Shown piece by piece: positions 21,538 through 34,617 of a stretch of DNA of 64,000 bases (the first letter of the stretch is position 1; every line of letters begins with the position of its first letter). The translations under genes were made by a program, and so were the position numbers. Source of the DNA: Enoplolaimus lenunculus (lineage: Eukaryota > Nematoda > Enoplea > Enoplida > Thoracostomopsidae); NCBI GenBank assembly GCA_030248215.1, contig JASANG010002916.1:22637-86636 (forward strand), in the 5' to 3' direction. The notes beneath the pieces were generated by a model. The model had not been told where the DNA came from, searched no databases, and saw nothing but the letters and a program-made list of their open reading frames with translations.

Positions 21538-21622
21538 CTCTAACGGAGTTGAGTTTGACTCAGTTTATATTGTACCGTAACCTGTTTCCGACAATCAATT
21601 TCACTCACCATTTTTCGCAGTG
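21476..21622. mobile_element. Introner-like TA element, short (147 bp)
   Basis: TA flanks at 21474-21475 and 21623-21624. Left end CACTGCAAAAAACGGTGAGT and right end ACTCACCATTTTTCGCAGTG keep both splice-like motifs. It lies inside the final codons of the open frame at 21136. Confidence 0.9.
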
Positions 21623-21934
21623 TACCTTTTTACAGTAGAAATGACCAACTAACTCTATTATAAGGTGCTTTCAACGTAAACTAAGACCATACAAAGTAAT
21701 GCAAAATGCCAGGAGTCTAAAAAAATATGCGGCAGGAATGGCCGAATTCAACGTGATTTTCAAGCGGAGGTTGAATTTATTCTACAGGATCAATATAATT
21801 TTTGGTTTCCGTGTTTATGTAAATTGTTGATGTATATATTCGCGAGATCACGCTAACATCCATACTATGCAATGCGGCATAATTCAAGCTCTGTGTCCAG
21901 TATGTTCTTTCAATTGTTGTGTGCTTTTAACTGT

Positions 21935-22247
21935 TGTATATATTAAATATTCAAACAGTTCGTCCAATACATTTGAGGCGTGCATATATTCTCTGGGGTA
22001 AAAATTTTAAAGAAAAAATGACGGATGTGTTGAAATTTATAAGTTCTTGCAGATAAATATAATTTTCACTTATTTCATTTCAAAGAATTGCAGCTTTAGC
22101 TTTAACGCAAAAATTGCGAGATATATACGTGATTTCTAACTAATTTAGAAAAATTTCACACACAAAAATACCAGAATTTCCATTATTTCTATAACGGAAA
22201 TAGACTCCGATTTTTACCGGAAACAGATATCCGGTTACACACTGTAA
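21935..22247. mobile_element. CGGATATCC-type element copy
   Basis: Shares ATTTGAGGCGTGCATATATT, GCGAGATATATACGTGATTT and TTTTTACCGGAAACAGATAT with 4118-6548 and 20708-21008. The left end is unclear. Confidence 0.6.
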
Positions 22248-22740
22248 CGTATTAACTCACTTGTGCGGTAAAATGAATATATACACATTTAATACTAAAC
22301 AACTCGATTTATTAGTGCCACAATTTACTGTTGAAACTGTACAATAATTTCCAAGAACAAAATTCGAAACTCAGTTGAATTCAAACAAATTTACACATCG
22401 ATTTATCAAAAACATCCAATTCAAATTTCAATAGAATCTTGATAGAACATTCTACAAATATTAACGAATAGTTGGTTCTTCATTCAGCACTTACGCATAA
22501 AAAGCGCCATATTATAATTAACATGGCCAATGTTGCCCTAAAGGCCGTCCCATTGTTTCAGCACAGCAATGTACCAGGAGTACACACAACAAAATGATAT
22601 ATATAAAAAACTGCCCCTAATACACCACATTTTCAATATACATTTATATAATATGTTTGGCTGTGCATATGTAAACAGGAATGCATATGCGCTCCCGGTA
22701 TATTGCTGTTCCGGAACAATGGTACGACTAACATTACTCA
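22248..22740. other. No gene seen; one GGCCAATGTTGCC terminus
   Basis: At 22523 the sequence GGCCAATGTTGCCCTAAAGG resembles the ends of the 26693-26891 element. The rest is AT-rich. Confidence 0.4.
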
Positions 22741-22904
22741 GGTCAATGTGTAGAACCCGGCCGTCACAGTAGTATGAACATATTCCTATGCTTAAACCTA
22801 AGAATGAAGTTATACCTAAGCCTAAGCAACAAAGCGGCCTAAAACTTAAGCTTTACTGTATCGAAGCCCACAAAAAGCGTTCCACCACTGATTTTACATG
22901 GGCC
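22741..22904 (-). mobile_element. TTAGGC-core TIR element
   Basis: GGTCAATGTGTAGAACCCGG start, CCTAAG core, TTTTACATGGGCC end. Confidence 0.7.
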
Positions 22905-22992
22905 ACATTTCATATCTATTCACATGTTTTTTAATTGAATTTGAAAAACCATCATTTAGCTTTTTACGGATGGCAACTAAGTAACGGGGGTG

Positions 22993-23182
22993 CACTGCAA
23001 AAAATGGTGAGTCAAATTAGTCAAATTGACTCTCTCCGAAATAGACTTTTCTGGAACCCGAGTCAAACGTGCGACTCAGTGAATCAAATGTGACTCGGGC
23101 GGAGTCGAATTTAACTCAGTTTGTGTAGTTCAGTAGAGCCAATTTCGGAGAAAGTCAATTTGACTTACCGTTTTTTGCAGGG
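22993..23182. mobile_element. Introner-like TA element
   Basis: Left CACTGCAAAAAATGGTGAGT intact; right end CTTACCGTTTTTTGCAGGG keeps the acceptor motif. TA flanks have decayed. Confidence 0.85.
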
Positions 23183-23794
23183 CGGGTGCTTAAATATTAT
23201 TGAAACTGTTTAAGCGATCAGTTTGCCAAACAGCATCAATAAATTGCCGTTATGTAGCGAAACAGCTGAAGTCAAAAAGCTTCAGTATATATCCAACCCC
23301 AGCTTCGATAAATCACATCCTTGTGTAAATGCCACAAAATAGTAAAAACAATACAATTAAGCAAATGCCAAAACAGATAAAAAAAGAATGGTTAAATTAA
23401 AGCGTTTTATAATTATCAGTAAACACCAAACAACATCAAGTATATGGTACACCATGAGATCATTGACCCTCGGATAAAAGCAGCAAATATAAAGCGAAAA
23501 TATGTGGAAACAGACAACACAAAGCAATGAATGACAAATTCATAAAGTTAAAGCCAACAAAATGACAATCGAGAGTGCAAAAAAACCTGAACGCTAAAAT
23601 TAAATTAAACTCGTTACCACGAGAAATTGAAATTCAAAACTCCTTCACAGATTTAAGCAGACGGGCTTAAACCGGTCCTATTTATCGAAAACTTAAACGC
23701 CATTTTCTTCATTACCTACCTGCTGGGCGAAAATACGTTCAAAATATTAGCAATGTACGTCAAAGCCAAACACATCAAACGTGACATGTGTGCA
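23183..23794. other. Unassigned AT-rich stretch
   Basis: No exon, RNA gene or repeat recognised. Confidence 0.4.
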
Positions 23795-24267
23795 CAGGAT
23801 GCAAAGCGGAACTGGATTATACCGGAATCGGAACAGCAAATTTATATTGGAATTGTAATCGGAATTGGAACACATCAAAATTGTAATCGGAATCGGAACA
23901 CACAGCAAATTTATATCGGAATTGTAATCGGAGTCGGAACTTTTGTGACCGCACGGATAATTTGTTATTGACAAATATATTGATTTCTGGTGTCTGCAGG
24001 CTGGCAACATTTTTCAACAGCGTCGCATGAACAAATTGGCGATCACTTCTGGTTTCTGAAAAGCTAAACAACAATCAATTACTGATAAGTTAACTCATCG
24101 AAAGCAGTTTAATAGATAAATGATACAGAATTTTTATGCAACGTATCACAACAAGTAGAATTAAAAATAAAAGGTTAAAATTCCGATTCCGATTGATTGT
24201 GCAATCGGAATCGGACCTCGTCTTGAATCGCAATTCTAATCGGAATCGGAATTCCGCTTGCGCCCTG
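23795..24267. mobile_element. hAT-like element with 8-bp TSD
   Basis: Starts CAGGATGCAAAGCGGAACTG and ends GGAATTCCGCTTGCGCCCTG (inverted). It is flanked by the exact 8-base repeat TGTGTGCA (23787-23794, 24268-24275). Subterminal GGAATCGGAATCGGAA words repeat in both arms. 473 bp, non-coding. Confidence 0.85.
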
Positions 24268-24275
24268 TGTGTGCA

Positions 24276-25739
24276 TCCCCGAACAGAAATTTCTAGATCC
24301 ACCGCTTAATCGAATTTAATCAAAACTTCAAACAAGGTTATTTAAATGGAACTCCTATGAAGAGCATACATAAAATAGAACAAACGGCTTATATTAATTA
24401 GCTATTGCTTATAAAACCATTATTAATAAACACAACACTCGATTATATAAAAAGAATTATAATATAAACACTAAATTAAGCACCAAACACATATAATACA
24501 CCATGAGATCATTCTTCCGATAGTTGAGTAAAACATCAAAATACACATACTGACATTGACAACACCAATAATTATACAATATCGTACACAATTCGAATAA
24601 TATATTTTTTTCGTACGTTGAAACTTAACCTTCAAAGTTTCTGAAGGGTTCAAGTGAACGCTAACCATTAAAATAGTCACGTGTAATATTTTTTCAAATC
24701 AACGCATACTAGTCAAATTTTCCCTTCTTGTAAGTAATCGCAACAGTTACAACCAGAAATAGATTTCAAAGGATTCCAAAATTGTCGTGTATATAGAATT
24801 GATCACATAAACGATAATTCATCGGCTGAACCAACAGAGAACGTCTAACCAAGTAGAGGTAATTTTAAGCGAGAGCGAATAGCAAAAGCACCTAAATCAA
24901 GATCACGAACAGTAAACTTTACATTGCCACAAACATAAATAAAATGTCATATATATGTCGTATGGTCTGATCTAGACTGCTACTGAAGTTATGGACCAAT
25001 CATATTTAATTATTTGGACAAACGCAACACCGTTAACCAATCAGCGTTTGTTTTACATAACTGTTGTTTTGCTACATTTTACAATCGCTATTTGGCCTAG
25101 GCCAGTCTGTTATTTGCTCAGAATAGGAGATTGGCCTACGCCAATAGGTAATACTGGAATAAAAAATAAATCAGGAATGTTAAAAATGTCAAAATACATG
25201 AACATAATACCAAACAAGACAACATAAACGTTTAAAGTTATTCTTTTCACAAGCAGGAACGAGCGTTCTCAGCAATTCGCGGTAAGTGACTGGTTTTTGG
25301 TTTGAGTCTTCACTAGTTTGCAAACCGTGACCAAATGACAAATACAATATTTTTTACTTTTTCCTGCTCCAATGTTCCCAACAAACAGAGATGTATACTT
25401 AAGTGAGGCTTAAAATATAAATTGAAATGTTACGGTGGATTTTAGCTTGATTTTAATAGTTAACCAGCCACTCGAGTAGATACTTATTCTAATTTTAAAA
25501 CCACAATCAGCTTCCAAAACCACTCTAAAAACTTTTGCACGAAAAATATTCCTTCAGTACTCTGATAAAAGTCCAAAAACAGACCTAAGTAGAAGTCTCG
25601 GTCTCGGCTTCTAATCAAGACATCCCCAGAAGTTTAAATAGATTATATTTCAATCCGTTATTCCGCTAAATTAGTAATTGGTACAATCTTAAGCAGAATT
25701 ATCCGTCATGTAGGTCACAAAAACTAATACTTAGACAGT
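24276..25739. other. Gene-free AT-rich region
   Basis: Short frames only (24471-24680 -, 24991-25227 +), without splice context or recognisable products. Confidence 0.4.
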
Positions 25740-26274
25740 TATGGCCAATGTTACTTTGAGAGCCGTAACAGTAGTATAAGCATATTCCTAAGCCAAAGCA
25801 TCAACGAAAGCCCAAACAGAAACCTCCAAGAACAATTTTGTGCCCGCTTCGAAAAATCTGAGCCTAGCTCATAAGTCATATTTTTCTAAAATTGTCTGAA
25901 CGTGTACTGCCAAAAGTTTCAATATGTATCATATTTCATAATTCTTAATAGCACTCAGTAATTCCTGCGAAGCCGGATTTGAGTTAAGTTCGTTTTCATT
26001 TCATTTTCGTTCAGCGAACGCACAACGTTTCAATGCACCGTATGACGTCATAACTCGAACAGAAACGGCACCAAAATGTGTAAGCAAACTAATTTTTTGT
26101 TGATCTGTCAGCTGGGGAGGCATATGGCGCACGAATAACGTTCGTGGTAGACTTGGACCACTCATAATTGCCATATTAAAATTATATTAATTTTAAAAAT
26201 AAACTGGACTACAGTCATATATACGCTGCCTAAAAATAGAAACTTGCAGCAGTGTTTTGTTTTAATGAGTTACC

Positions 26275-26456
26275 GGCCCATGTAAAGATCAGGGGCGGAG
26301 CGTTTTTCTGCGGGACGAGAAAAGAGTAAGCTTAAGCTCTAATTTTTTGCTTGCTTGGCTTAGGCTTGGGCCTAGGAATATAGTCGTTCTTACGCTTAGG
26401 CTTAGGCTAAGGAATACCCTTATAATACTGTTCCGCCGCTGTTCTTTACATTGGCC
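26275..26456 (+). mobile_element. TTAGGC-core TIR element
   Basis: GGCCCATGTAAAGATCAGGG start, TTAGGC core, TTCTTTACATTGGCC end. A fragment of the same family lies near 25740-25795. Confidence 0.8.
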
Positions 26457-26692
26457 ATGGTACCTGTGGTCAGTTCTAGGGAAATAACATTGACCTAAGC
26501 CTCAGCGCAAGAACAAATCTAAAACCTATAGCTTAAGTATCTGGCCAATGTTGCTGACCGACGACAACATTGTGATCCAAAAGTAATGAGATATAAGGCG
26601 GTGTATGCATAAACATAAACCTTCGCCCAAGGATAATATATTCCACTCCCATTTCTCGCAGAGGGATAAATATACCAATATTTATGGTTTTT

Positions 26693-26891
26693 GGCCAATG
26701 TTACTTTAAGGGGCGTCCAGGTTACTGGTGGGTCTATAAAAGAGTAGGTTTAGATTCTAGATTACACTTTTTTGGTTAGGCTTAGGAACACATTTTTGCA
26801 ACGCTTAGGCTTAGGAACACATTTTTGGAATGCTTAGGCTAAGGAACACGCATAATTTACTGTTACGCCCCTTAAAGTAACATTGGCCGGA
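26693..26891 (+). mobile_element. TIR element related to the 4288-6343 element
   Basis: The ends GGCCAATGTTACTTTAAGGG and CCTTAAAGTAACATTGGCC are perfect inverted repeats over about 20 bases. The core again has GCTTAGGCTTAGGAACAC. Flanks TGGTTTTT and GGATTTTT could be a worn 8-base duplication. It links the minisatellite element and the TTAGGC family. Confidence 0.8.
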
Positions 26892-26905
26892 TTTTTCAAG
26901 GGGTG

Positions 26906-27365
26906 CACCGCAGGGTACAACCGGAGGTCTGCCTCCGGCTTCGGCAGAAAATCGGCTTCCGGCTCCGGCACATTAGTGCCGGAGGATCCGGCAATTCGGT
27001 AGTAAAATTTTGCATAATTTTGCAAAATTTATCTGTTTAGCGCGTTTAGTTTTACTTTTGTCACAATTTTTGGGAATAAATTTCCGAAATGTCGCAGAAA
27101 ATTAGCGTAAAAGAAAACAACCTAACAACACATGCAAACATTGGTTAAAATTAACTGAGTACCCATCATTTTTACTACCTAATTTTGTATCACCTCCGGC
27201 TCCAACAAGTTTCATTGACCTCCGGATCCGGTATTTTCACCTCCGTTTGCACCATGTGCACCACAGTTCCGAGGGACTGCAACAGAGTAAACTTAACCTT
27301 AGACTATTTTTTCGTCAGCTTTAGACTGTAGTTTATTCTTACGCTTAATCGTAGGGATATGCTTC
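26906..27365. mobile_element. CAGGGTACAACCGGA-type element, then TTAGGC fragment
   Basis: 26911-27255 begins CAGGGTACAACCGGAGGTC and ends near CCTCCGTTTGCACCATG, with GTGCACC on both sides. 27260-27365 is a worn piece of the TTAGGC family (GGGACTGCAACAGAGTAAAC). Confidence 0.6.
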
Positions 27366-27552
27366 ATTTAACATCAACAGGAGACACCAATTAATAACAG
27401 AATCGATGAAATCTTCAAAAGCAAAATACGCATTTTAAAAAAATCGACTCAATAGGGCTCAACACAGTTTAAAGCTTTACTGTAACAAAAACACAATATA
27501 GAAACAGATACAAACGTAAGAACTGATGCAAGTTCAACAAGATTTGCTAAGT

Positions 27553-27737
27553 GGCCAATGAATAGAACAAGGCCGTTACAGTAGCATAAAAGCAGGTTTC
27601 TAAGCATAAGCGTGAGAATGAGTTTATACAAGCGCAATCCTAAGCCTAAACATGAAATCGTCCTAAAGCTTAATTAAGCTTACTCTTTTGCCGTCTGGCA
27701 GAAAAACGTTCTATCTATGACTTTTAATACATTGACC
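27553..27737 (-). mobile_element. TTAGGC-core TIR element
   Basis: GGCCAATGAATAGAACAAGG start, CCTAAG units, TTAATACATTGACC end. 27738-28292, downstream of PIGS, holds nothing else I recognise. Confidence 0.7.
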
Positions 27738-28292
27738 GGCTAGGTCAAGACTTGACTGACGCTTTGTAACGTTGACTTGATTCAGAGGTGTTAATATACA
27801 CTTCAATCTACTCAACTAATTAATGGTTTGTGAAGTCTGCGCAAATTTTGAGTTACATGTGCTAAATTTTGCAATGAGATAGTTGAGGGATGCCAATTTA
27901 TCAACAATTATGATTCCTAAAGGTAAGTGATTTTCTTTACTTAAATCAGAAGTCTACGTAACTCATGTTTCCGCAACCCAGGCAAAGTCCTTCTTTTGAT
28001 TGAACAAAAATATATGACAATTGGCACATTAACAATGTAACACACAAAGTATTCTTCGAAATTTGTTAGCTTTAAATGAAAGCAACGTCTGTGAAACATT
28101 TTCGCCGCGACGATAAACACACAAATCATCTTTATCCCCCAACCAAAAACGCAGTTAACTATATCGAGTTGTGCATATTATGGCACGCTAATAAGGCCGT
28201 TTTATTCAAAAATCGCAGCAAAAACCGTATTTCACCACAAAACACGTGTCCAAAGAAAGTCTGAACCAAACCAAATCACCTAATGACAAAGA

Positions 28293-31200
28293 TCAATCTT
28301 GTTTTTCCTGCTGCCTGTCACCTTCTTGTGCCACCGTTTCACCCCTTCGCCACCTTTTCAAATACGCCAACAAACTCAAAGTCGACAAAATAATCGGAAC
28401 TCCAACTGGTAGAAACAACGGAATATAAATCGCGTACTTCTGATCCTCAGGAAAATACAACAATTCTAACAAGCTCGGGTCGAAAAACGCCTTTTCAGAA
28501 TGTAGCAGCGCCAGCTGCGATGCATTGAGGGCGTCTCTAAGAAGCTGGCCCATCCCATAATTGAGATCAGCTTCAGTTGAGGACCCCTGATGGCCACTGT
28601 CGTCAAGCGCTTGCCCCCTGCCAGCCAAGTCCAACCCAGCGACAACTTGATCCAAGTACTTTGTCACATCCCAAATTTGCTGGCCAACATTATCATCAAT
28701 AACAATATTTGTAATTCCATTGAGCAGTTTCATTAACGAATGCAAAGTTGTTGACGCTGTTAGTGTGTTGCTCACAGTTGCAGCAATTGCAATACGGTCT
28801 ACTTCCCAGTCCGAAATCGGCGCTTTCGCTTTTGAAATAGTCTAAAAAGCATAGTTACAAGATTTCGGTGTTTCAATTATATATGCTCCCCTGGTTTACA
28901 CAGTGTCTCTGTAAGAGGTTTCCAAGCGTTTGTTGGGGTAAAACTTACGGTTCTACAAAAGCTGATTCTTCTTTTTGCCCGAAAAACGCAAATGTTACAG
29001 CAACCATTGTTTAAAGAATGTCATTCATTGCACATCACATTATTCAAACAAGACCAGTCTCATCACAAACGACTTGTTAACAAGCTCACCGATTCAAAAT
29101 TCATCAAATGCCTCAATCATATTCTACTCAGCACAAATTAAACATAACAAAAATAAAAAGTCCAGAACAAACGCCCCTCGAAACCCTCATATCTTCTAAG
29201 AGAAGCTATATCTTACCAGATCACTTAGCGTCGCTTCATCTACCGTAATATCTAACAACGACCTGAGCTGAGTTAAAATCATTGCCGCCACTGTCCGAAT
29301 ATCAAGCTCAATAGACCCATTACAAACAGTTTTATGATTGTACACACCGAACGCGCCCCAACGTTCAATGACAAAAGCATTGCGATGCGGCTGACTAATT
29401 AAATTATCTCCATATTGTTTCTGATGATTGTCGCTGTCCACAGAAGATTCCATACTTGGACTGGGTGTGACATGAAGTGGGTAATACGCCGGGGGAGTTA
29501 CGTAAATTAGAAAATTGAACAGCGGCTGTTCGCGGATTGTGCCTAAATGTTGTTCGAGAGGATTTATTAAGTGTGGCAATTGGTGTGACGGAATTGAAAA
29601 ATAAGACGCGTTCACCGAACTACTTATTTGATTGACTAGTTGTGGCTTGAATGGCAGCGATACATAGTACAAATTCTGTAACAAACAAAACAGTACAGTT
29701 AAAACTGAAAACATGTTGCGAACTGAACAGCGAATTCATTTCATCGAGATTAAAATTGATATCTTATATAAATTTTAAAAGTAAAGTTGAACAACACATT
29801 TTAAATTTTATAAATCGGCGAAACTGATTATAAGTTGCGATTTTACGATTTGTAACTTGCACTGATACGCAATTAGAAAACAGTTCTATTAGCAAAAGCT
29901 TCTTAAAATACAATAGTAGAAGTTAAAGCTTTATTCATTTGCAAAAAAACAACCGGATATCCGAATAAGGCTCCGGCACAAAATCGTCACTCGGAAACAA
30001 CTCCGGTATTTTTAGGTACGGTTCCACTCTGTCATTCACATCTTAAAAAATGCAACTAGTACAAGGTGTCATACTATAAGCATAAATTAATTTACGTGCC
30101 AAAATATTATCCCAGGTGCATATACTTACGACTTACCTGAGCTTGGACGTTAAAATTAATAACGCCTTTGAGTTTTGAAAACACAGGATTGAAATAGTTT
30201 TGACGAAGCGGCCACAAATCTAACGTTCCAATACAGTGCTGTGGACTCGGATTGAGAACGTAAATGTCAATATTGTATGCTGATGCAGGCGACACCAACC
30301 GATCTGCTTTACTAGGTACAGCTAGCTGTGGCTCCTGAATATGAATTTTCAAAAATTACGTAGTTACAAATCACTTAGACAAAATTTTTTTTGAACATTT
30401 AGACAATCAAATTGCAACTGTACTTATTTTACTTATTGCGTAACGTATTTTCCTGGAATTAATATGCATACAGTGAGAGAGCCTCAAGAACGCTGCCAAG
30501 AATGACAACTTCATTTTTTCAAAACATGTCCAAATAGGCTAATTATTGAACGCCGAATCCAAAACGGGTTACAAACTTTTTAACTGTTACTCAGTAGTAA
30601 CAATGCTATTACGAAAAAAATTTAATCACCAGGCGTGTCTTAATTCAACCGAATAAATTTATAACTTATTTACTACTGCCTACTTCGCATTTTTGAAGCT
30701 CGAACGTTTTATAGCGTGCGGCAGAAACAGAACCCACTCCAAAGATTGAGCAGACTAGTTGAAACCAAGGCGGGACCTTATGCCACAATTCAAAACGCAG
30801 TACGTAAAGAAAGACTAGATTCATTGCAAAATAAAAAATTTCAATAACAGTAGATATCCGATATCAGTTAGGATTATACTGGACTTCGGAACCTGTCGAT
30901 TTTTCATCGTATCAGAAGCCTCATACATTTAGTCGCACTATAGTCAAAACATAATTAATGGCCTCTCCACTCTCCAACACCAACCTGTAACGACCGGAAC
31001 ACTATTTCGCGAACGCTATCAATCCCAACATATCGATCAAATACAAGATTCTTCACCAACAATGCTAGTTTTTCCGCACTTAAGCCAGACGCTTTGATAT
31101 AAAAAACCTTTCCAGCTCCTAAATATACTCGTTTCTTAGGATTACTAAGCACTATAGCAGCTTCAGCGTCCGAAAGGAGCATAATCTTCAATCCACACGA

Positions 31201-32170
31201 CTTGGCCCAATTTTCCGTTAACAACTTGTCAAATTTAAATAAATCTGATCGCGATTTCAAACCAGTCAACTGCTGTTTATATTTTGCCAAATCGTTATAA
31301 CGATTATATGAAACGATGAATTCAACACGACTGTGAACTTTGCGCGACGAACTATTTAATCTGAAAAACAGTTGAGTCAAAATAAAATACTCTAACAAAC
31401 AATACATTTTGGAATATTAAAATATCAGAACACGACACCAATGTATCTTAGTCAAAAATGCTAATCAGTGTCTTTAATACTTTAACACGTACGTACAACT
31501 CACAAAATTCGTCGTTAGTTGATTATGTATTTATATATTTTGTAGCTCATTAAATGAACAATGGCAACAAGTGACCAATATAAATAAAATAAAAGTCACC
31601 GAATCTCTCCAATATGATCATATGAGACCGTTAGTTCCATATTTACAGTTTGAATGATAAGTTATACTAAAAATTGTTTTCCTACCATCCTCTAGGCAAA
31701 CAGATCCACCCATTTCTCACGTCACACTGATTGCACACAACTTCAAAGGTATGCAACGCACTGCACACACATTACAATTGCAAATATACTTAATATCTGC
31801 AAAATAACACATTGTTGTCCACGTTGAAAACAACAACAACAACAACAACAAAAACTCAATGTAGTACATTACGCTGATATATCATGTCCACAAATATGCC
31901 AAAAGAAATTACGTACTTCAACTGTTTAACAGATTCTTGAGCAAGACCATCAACATCTTGTCCACAACATCCACCAATTGCAACGCTAATTGGAATGGTA
32001 AGCTGCTTAGCAGCATGATAATCAATCTTGCTCACCGGCAGCGCAACCCGGTATACAGTTGTCGTGTACCACCATAACGGAACGCCAACAACCCCAATCA
32101 AAACAATAAACGCTGCTGAAGCGGCAAGCGACAACTTGCGCTCTTCTGTTTCCAAATCTTTTCGACTCAT
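28293..32170 (-). CDS. PIGS: GPI transamidase component PIG-S
   Basis: Five exons (- strand): 32170-31917, 31360-30985, 30334-30137, 29675-29217, 28841-28293. Phases agree and give 611 residues (human PIGS is about 555). PIG-S is a subunit of the ER-membrane complex that cleaves a C-terminal signal and attaches GPI to proteins. An N-terminal membrane segment lies at about 14-36 followed by VPLWWYTTTVYR, the family signature. Later blocks typical of PIG-S are LPHLINPLEQHLG, RWGAFGVYN and FFDPSLLELLYFPEDQKYAI, and a C-terminal membrane segment (YIPLFLPVGVPIILS) precedes a short charged tail, so the large middle domain faces the ER lumen. The start ATG begins MSRKDLETEERK. AATAAAA (complement at 28200-28206) lies about 90 bases past the stop. 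No repeat interrupts the exons. Confidence 0.96.
31834..31852. repeat. (CAA)n microsatellite in PIGS intron 1
   Basis: About six CAA units. Confidence 0.9.
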
Positions 32171-32859
32171 TTTTGTGCACTAATGAAATTTCATTCTATA
32201 ACATGGAAAAAGTACACGTATCAGGGTTCAAACAGGAACAGCATTTCGCAGAAAGCAGGAACAGGAATTCACTTTATCGTAGGAACAAGAGCAGGAATTA
32301 CAAAAGATATTACATCATCAAATTACAGCTAATAGACTACATAAAACGCAAAAGATCTACAAAAACACACCCCTGATAGTTTAAAATAAAAATAATCGGT
32401 TGACCAAACACAAGTTGGGATATAAGCTGTCTTACAGTAAGTATTCACACGTATACCTTACAATTTGCTATAAACCCGCAAATTCCTTTTCCTGCATCTT
32501 TAAATACACTAACAAAAAAGTTAATTGAATTTTTGCAGCAATTCTTGCCAGAACACGAATTCAGGTTGGACCCAGACACCAATATATAGTCTACACATAG
32601 TCAAAGGTAGCATCTTTATGTTAACAAACCACTCGTGACGTAATCTCATAACATCACCGCGGCAACTTGCTATCAATATGTCATGAAAGCATGTGATAAA
32701 TCATTGTTCTAGTGCCTACCTTGACTGAGATGACGTTTTATATTCTTGTCTGACAAATTACAACTGTCTGAACATAAACCATTATAAAATCTTATACGTA
32801 AAAACTTATGCTATATAGCTCAGATTTAACGATTTCTTTAAGTATTCGCACACCCATTT

Positions 32860-33238
32860 CAGGGTGCAACCGGAATTCCGGTTCCGGCATTTTTTCACCT
32901 TCCGGTTCCGGTAAATTTTTACCGGATTTAAAAATTCCGGTGTTATAATTTGGCCGTTTTTTTAACTTTGCTAATTTTTAAGAATCTCTTTTGAAAGCCA
33001 ATTGTACTCCGAATATAAGCCATTGATGGTGGATTTTACTTTAGTCGATGATGAAAATCTAAAATACAACAAATAAAATAAATACCTATGTTCGACTAAG
33101 GTTGTTTCACAAATAATAGAGCAAAAAATACGATTAAAATGAAATTTTTGGTGAAATGCATTTTTCATTTTCCGGTTCCGGTTCCGGTAAAATTTTCAAA
33201 TTCCGGTTCCGGTAAATTGTAATTCCGGTTGCACCCTG
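32860..33238. mobile_element. hAT-like element with exact 8-bp TSD
   Basis: TIRs CAGGGTGCAACCGGAATTCC and GGAATT..GGTTGCACCCTG (inverted). The 8-base target duplication ACCCATTT lies at 32852-32859 and 33239-33246. Subterminal CCGGTTCCGG repeats occur in both arms. 379 bp, non-coding. The CAGGG start and 8-base duplication are typical of hAT. It lies about 700 bases upstream of PIGS. Confidence 0.9.
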
Positions 33239-33246
33239 ACCCATTT

Positions 33247-34617
33247 GGCAACCGCTTGCCTGAATTTAGGATTTACAATTTGCTAGCAATTTCATTTACA
33301 AACATACTTTTTCTTCTTATCAATAACTTTCTTTTTCAACGGCTTGTCGTACTGCTCAGGGTTTGAAGAATTGTGTTTTATATCTTCCACAGCCTGAAAA
33401 CAGCCATTCAACACTTCTGCCTGGGCGTACGAGTTGTTGTTTTAATTACATATGTATGTATTCAGAAATTGCGAAACACTAGGTATTTCTGTCCCGGTTG
33501 GATAACATTTTGCTTATTTCGATTTTCGAGGACTTTGACTTTGAGAGAAAAAGGCCGCAATTTGTGCCAATACGGCTAAAGTAAACCCGAAGCAGTTGCG
33601 TTGAAGCATTTTAAAAGTGAGCGACAAAATGATAATTTATTCCCACGGCCGCCACGACAAAACCATCTTTCAAACATTATTAAAACAAGTAAACTCCTTA
33701 GCAATAAAGAAGAAAATTACTTCAACAGGGACGTAATTGTAGAAAACCCTACCCAACTTTTGTATTAAATCCATTAACAAATTTTTATTTTGTGTGTATG
33801 CGTAGTTAAGGCGGTCACAAGTATATTCCTTGCTCAAATATACTCACAGTAAACGCCCATGCGGGACAGAACTTCTTTGACGGAGTAAATTTTCTCTAAT
33901 TTAAGCAAAATTCAGATTTGTCTAGTTCAAATCTGCCATACAAAAAGGCGATTGGCAAAATGTCATTTTATTAAAAAGTGAAGACAATATCCCCTTTGCC
34001 GCATTGCCCTTGGCAACATCGAATACCCAAAACGTAAACGACAAAATCAGACGCAGCTGTTCATACTTTAGAAAAGAAGAACATAACGCTCAACACAAAG
34101 ACCTGAAACGTAGCAACGAAATACAGTCCATAGCTAATAAATAAATCTTCCAAAGTCATTAATTTGATTTCTCACGTCTTATTTCATTTTACCAAATCTA
34201 AAATATGGCTACTCAGCTTCACCTGAAAATATGATTTAAACAATTTAACTCCTAGCTACGTCATTAATTTGAAGGATATTCCTTTGAAAGGTTAATAAAT
34301 AATGGGCAAAAAAGTTTATATAAGCGCTGGTTCTTCTTAAACTTTTGTATTGAAATAACAGCATCATAGTCACAATCAGTTACCTAATTTTTGAAACGCT
34401 ACCAATGAAATCGTTTGCCTTTAATAGTTGATTCCACTATGTGCAGAGCAACTTTTCTCGGACTTAGCACAATATATGCATTAATGCAAATTTTCTGCAC
34501 TTCACAACTTCTAACCAAGTAAAAGCTACCCGTTTGCTGTTGCGTAAATTTGCATCGATGCTACGCCACTACTACAGCGCTAAAATTTAACATTTTTTTG
34601 TAGTATGTGAGGAGGTG
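33247..34617. other. Gene-free region
   Basis: No exon, RNA gene or recognised repeat; short frames only. Confidence 0.4.
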
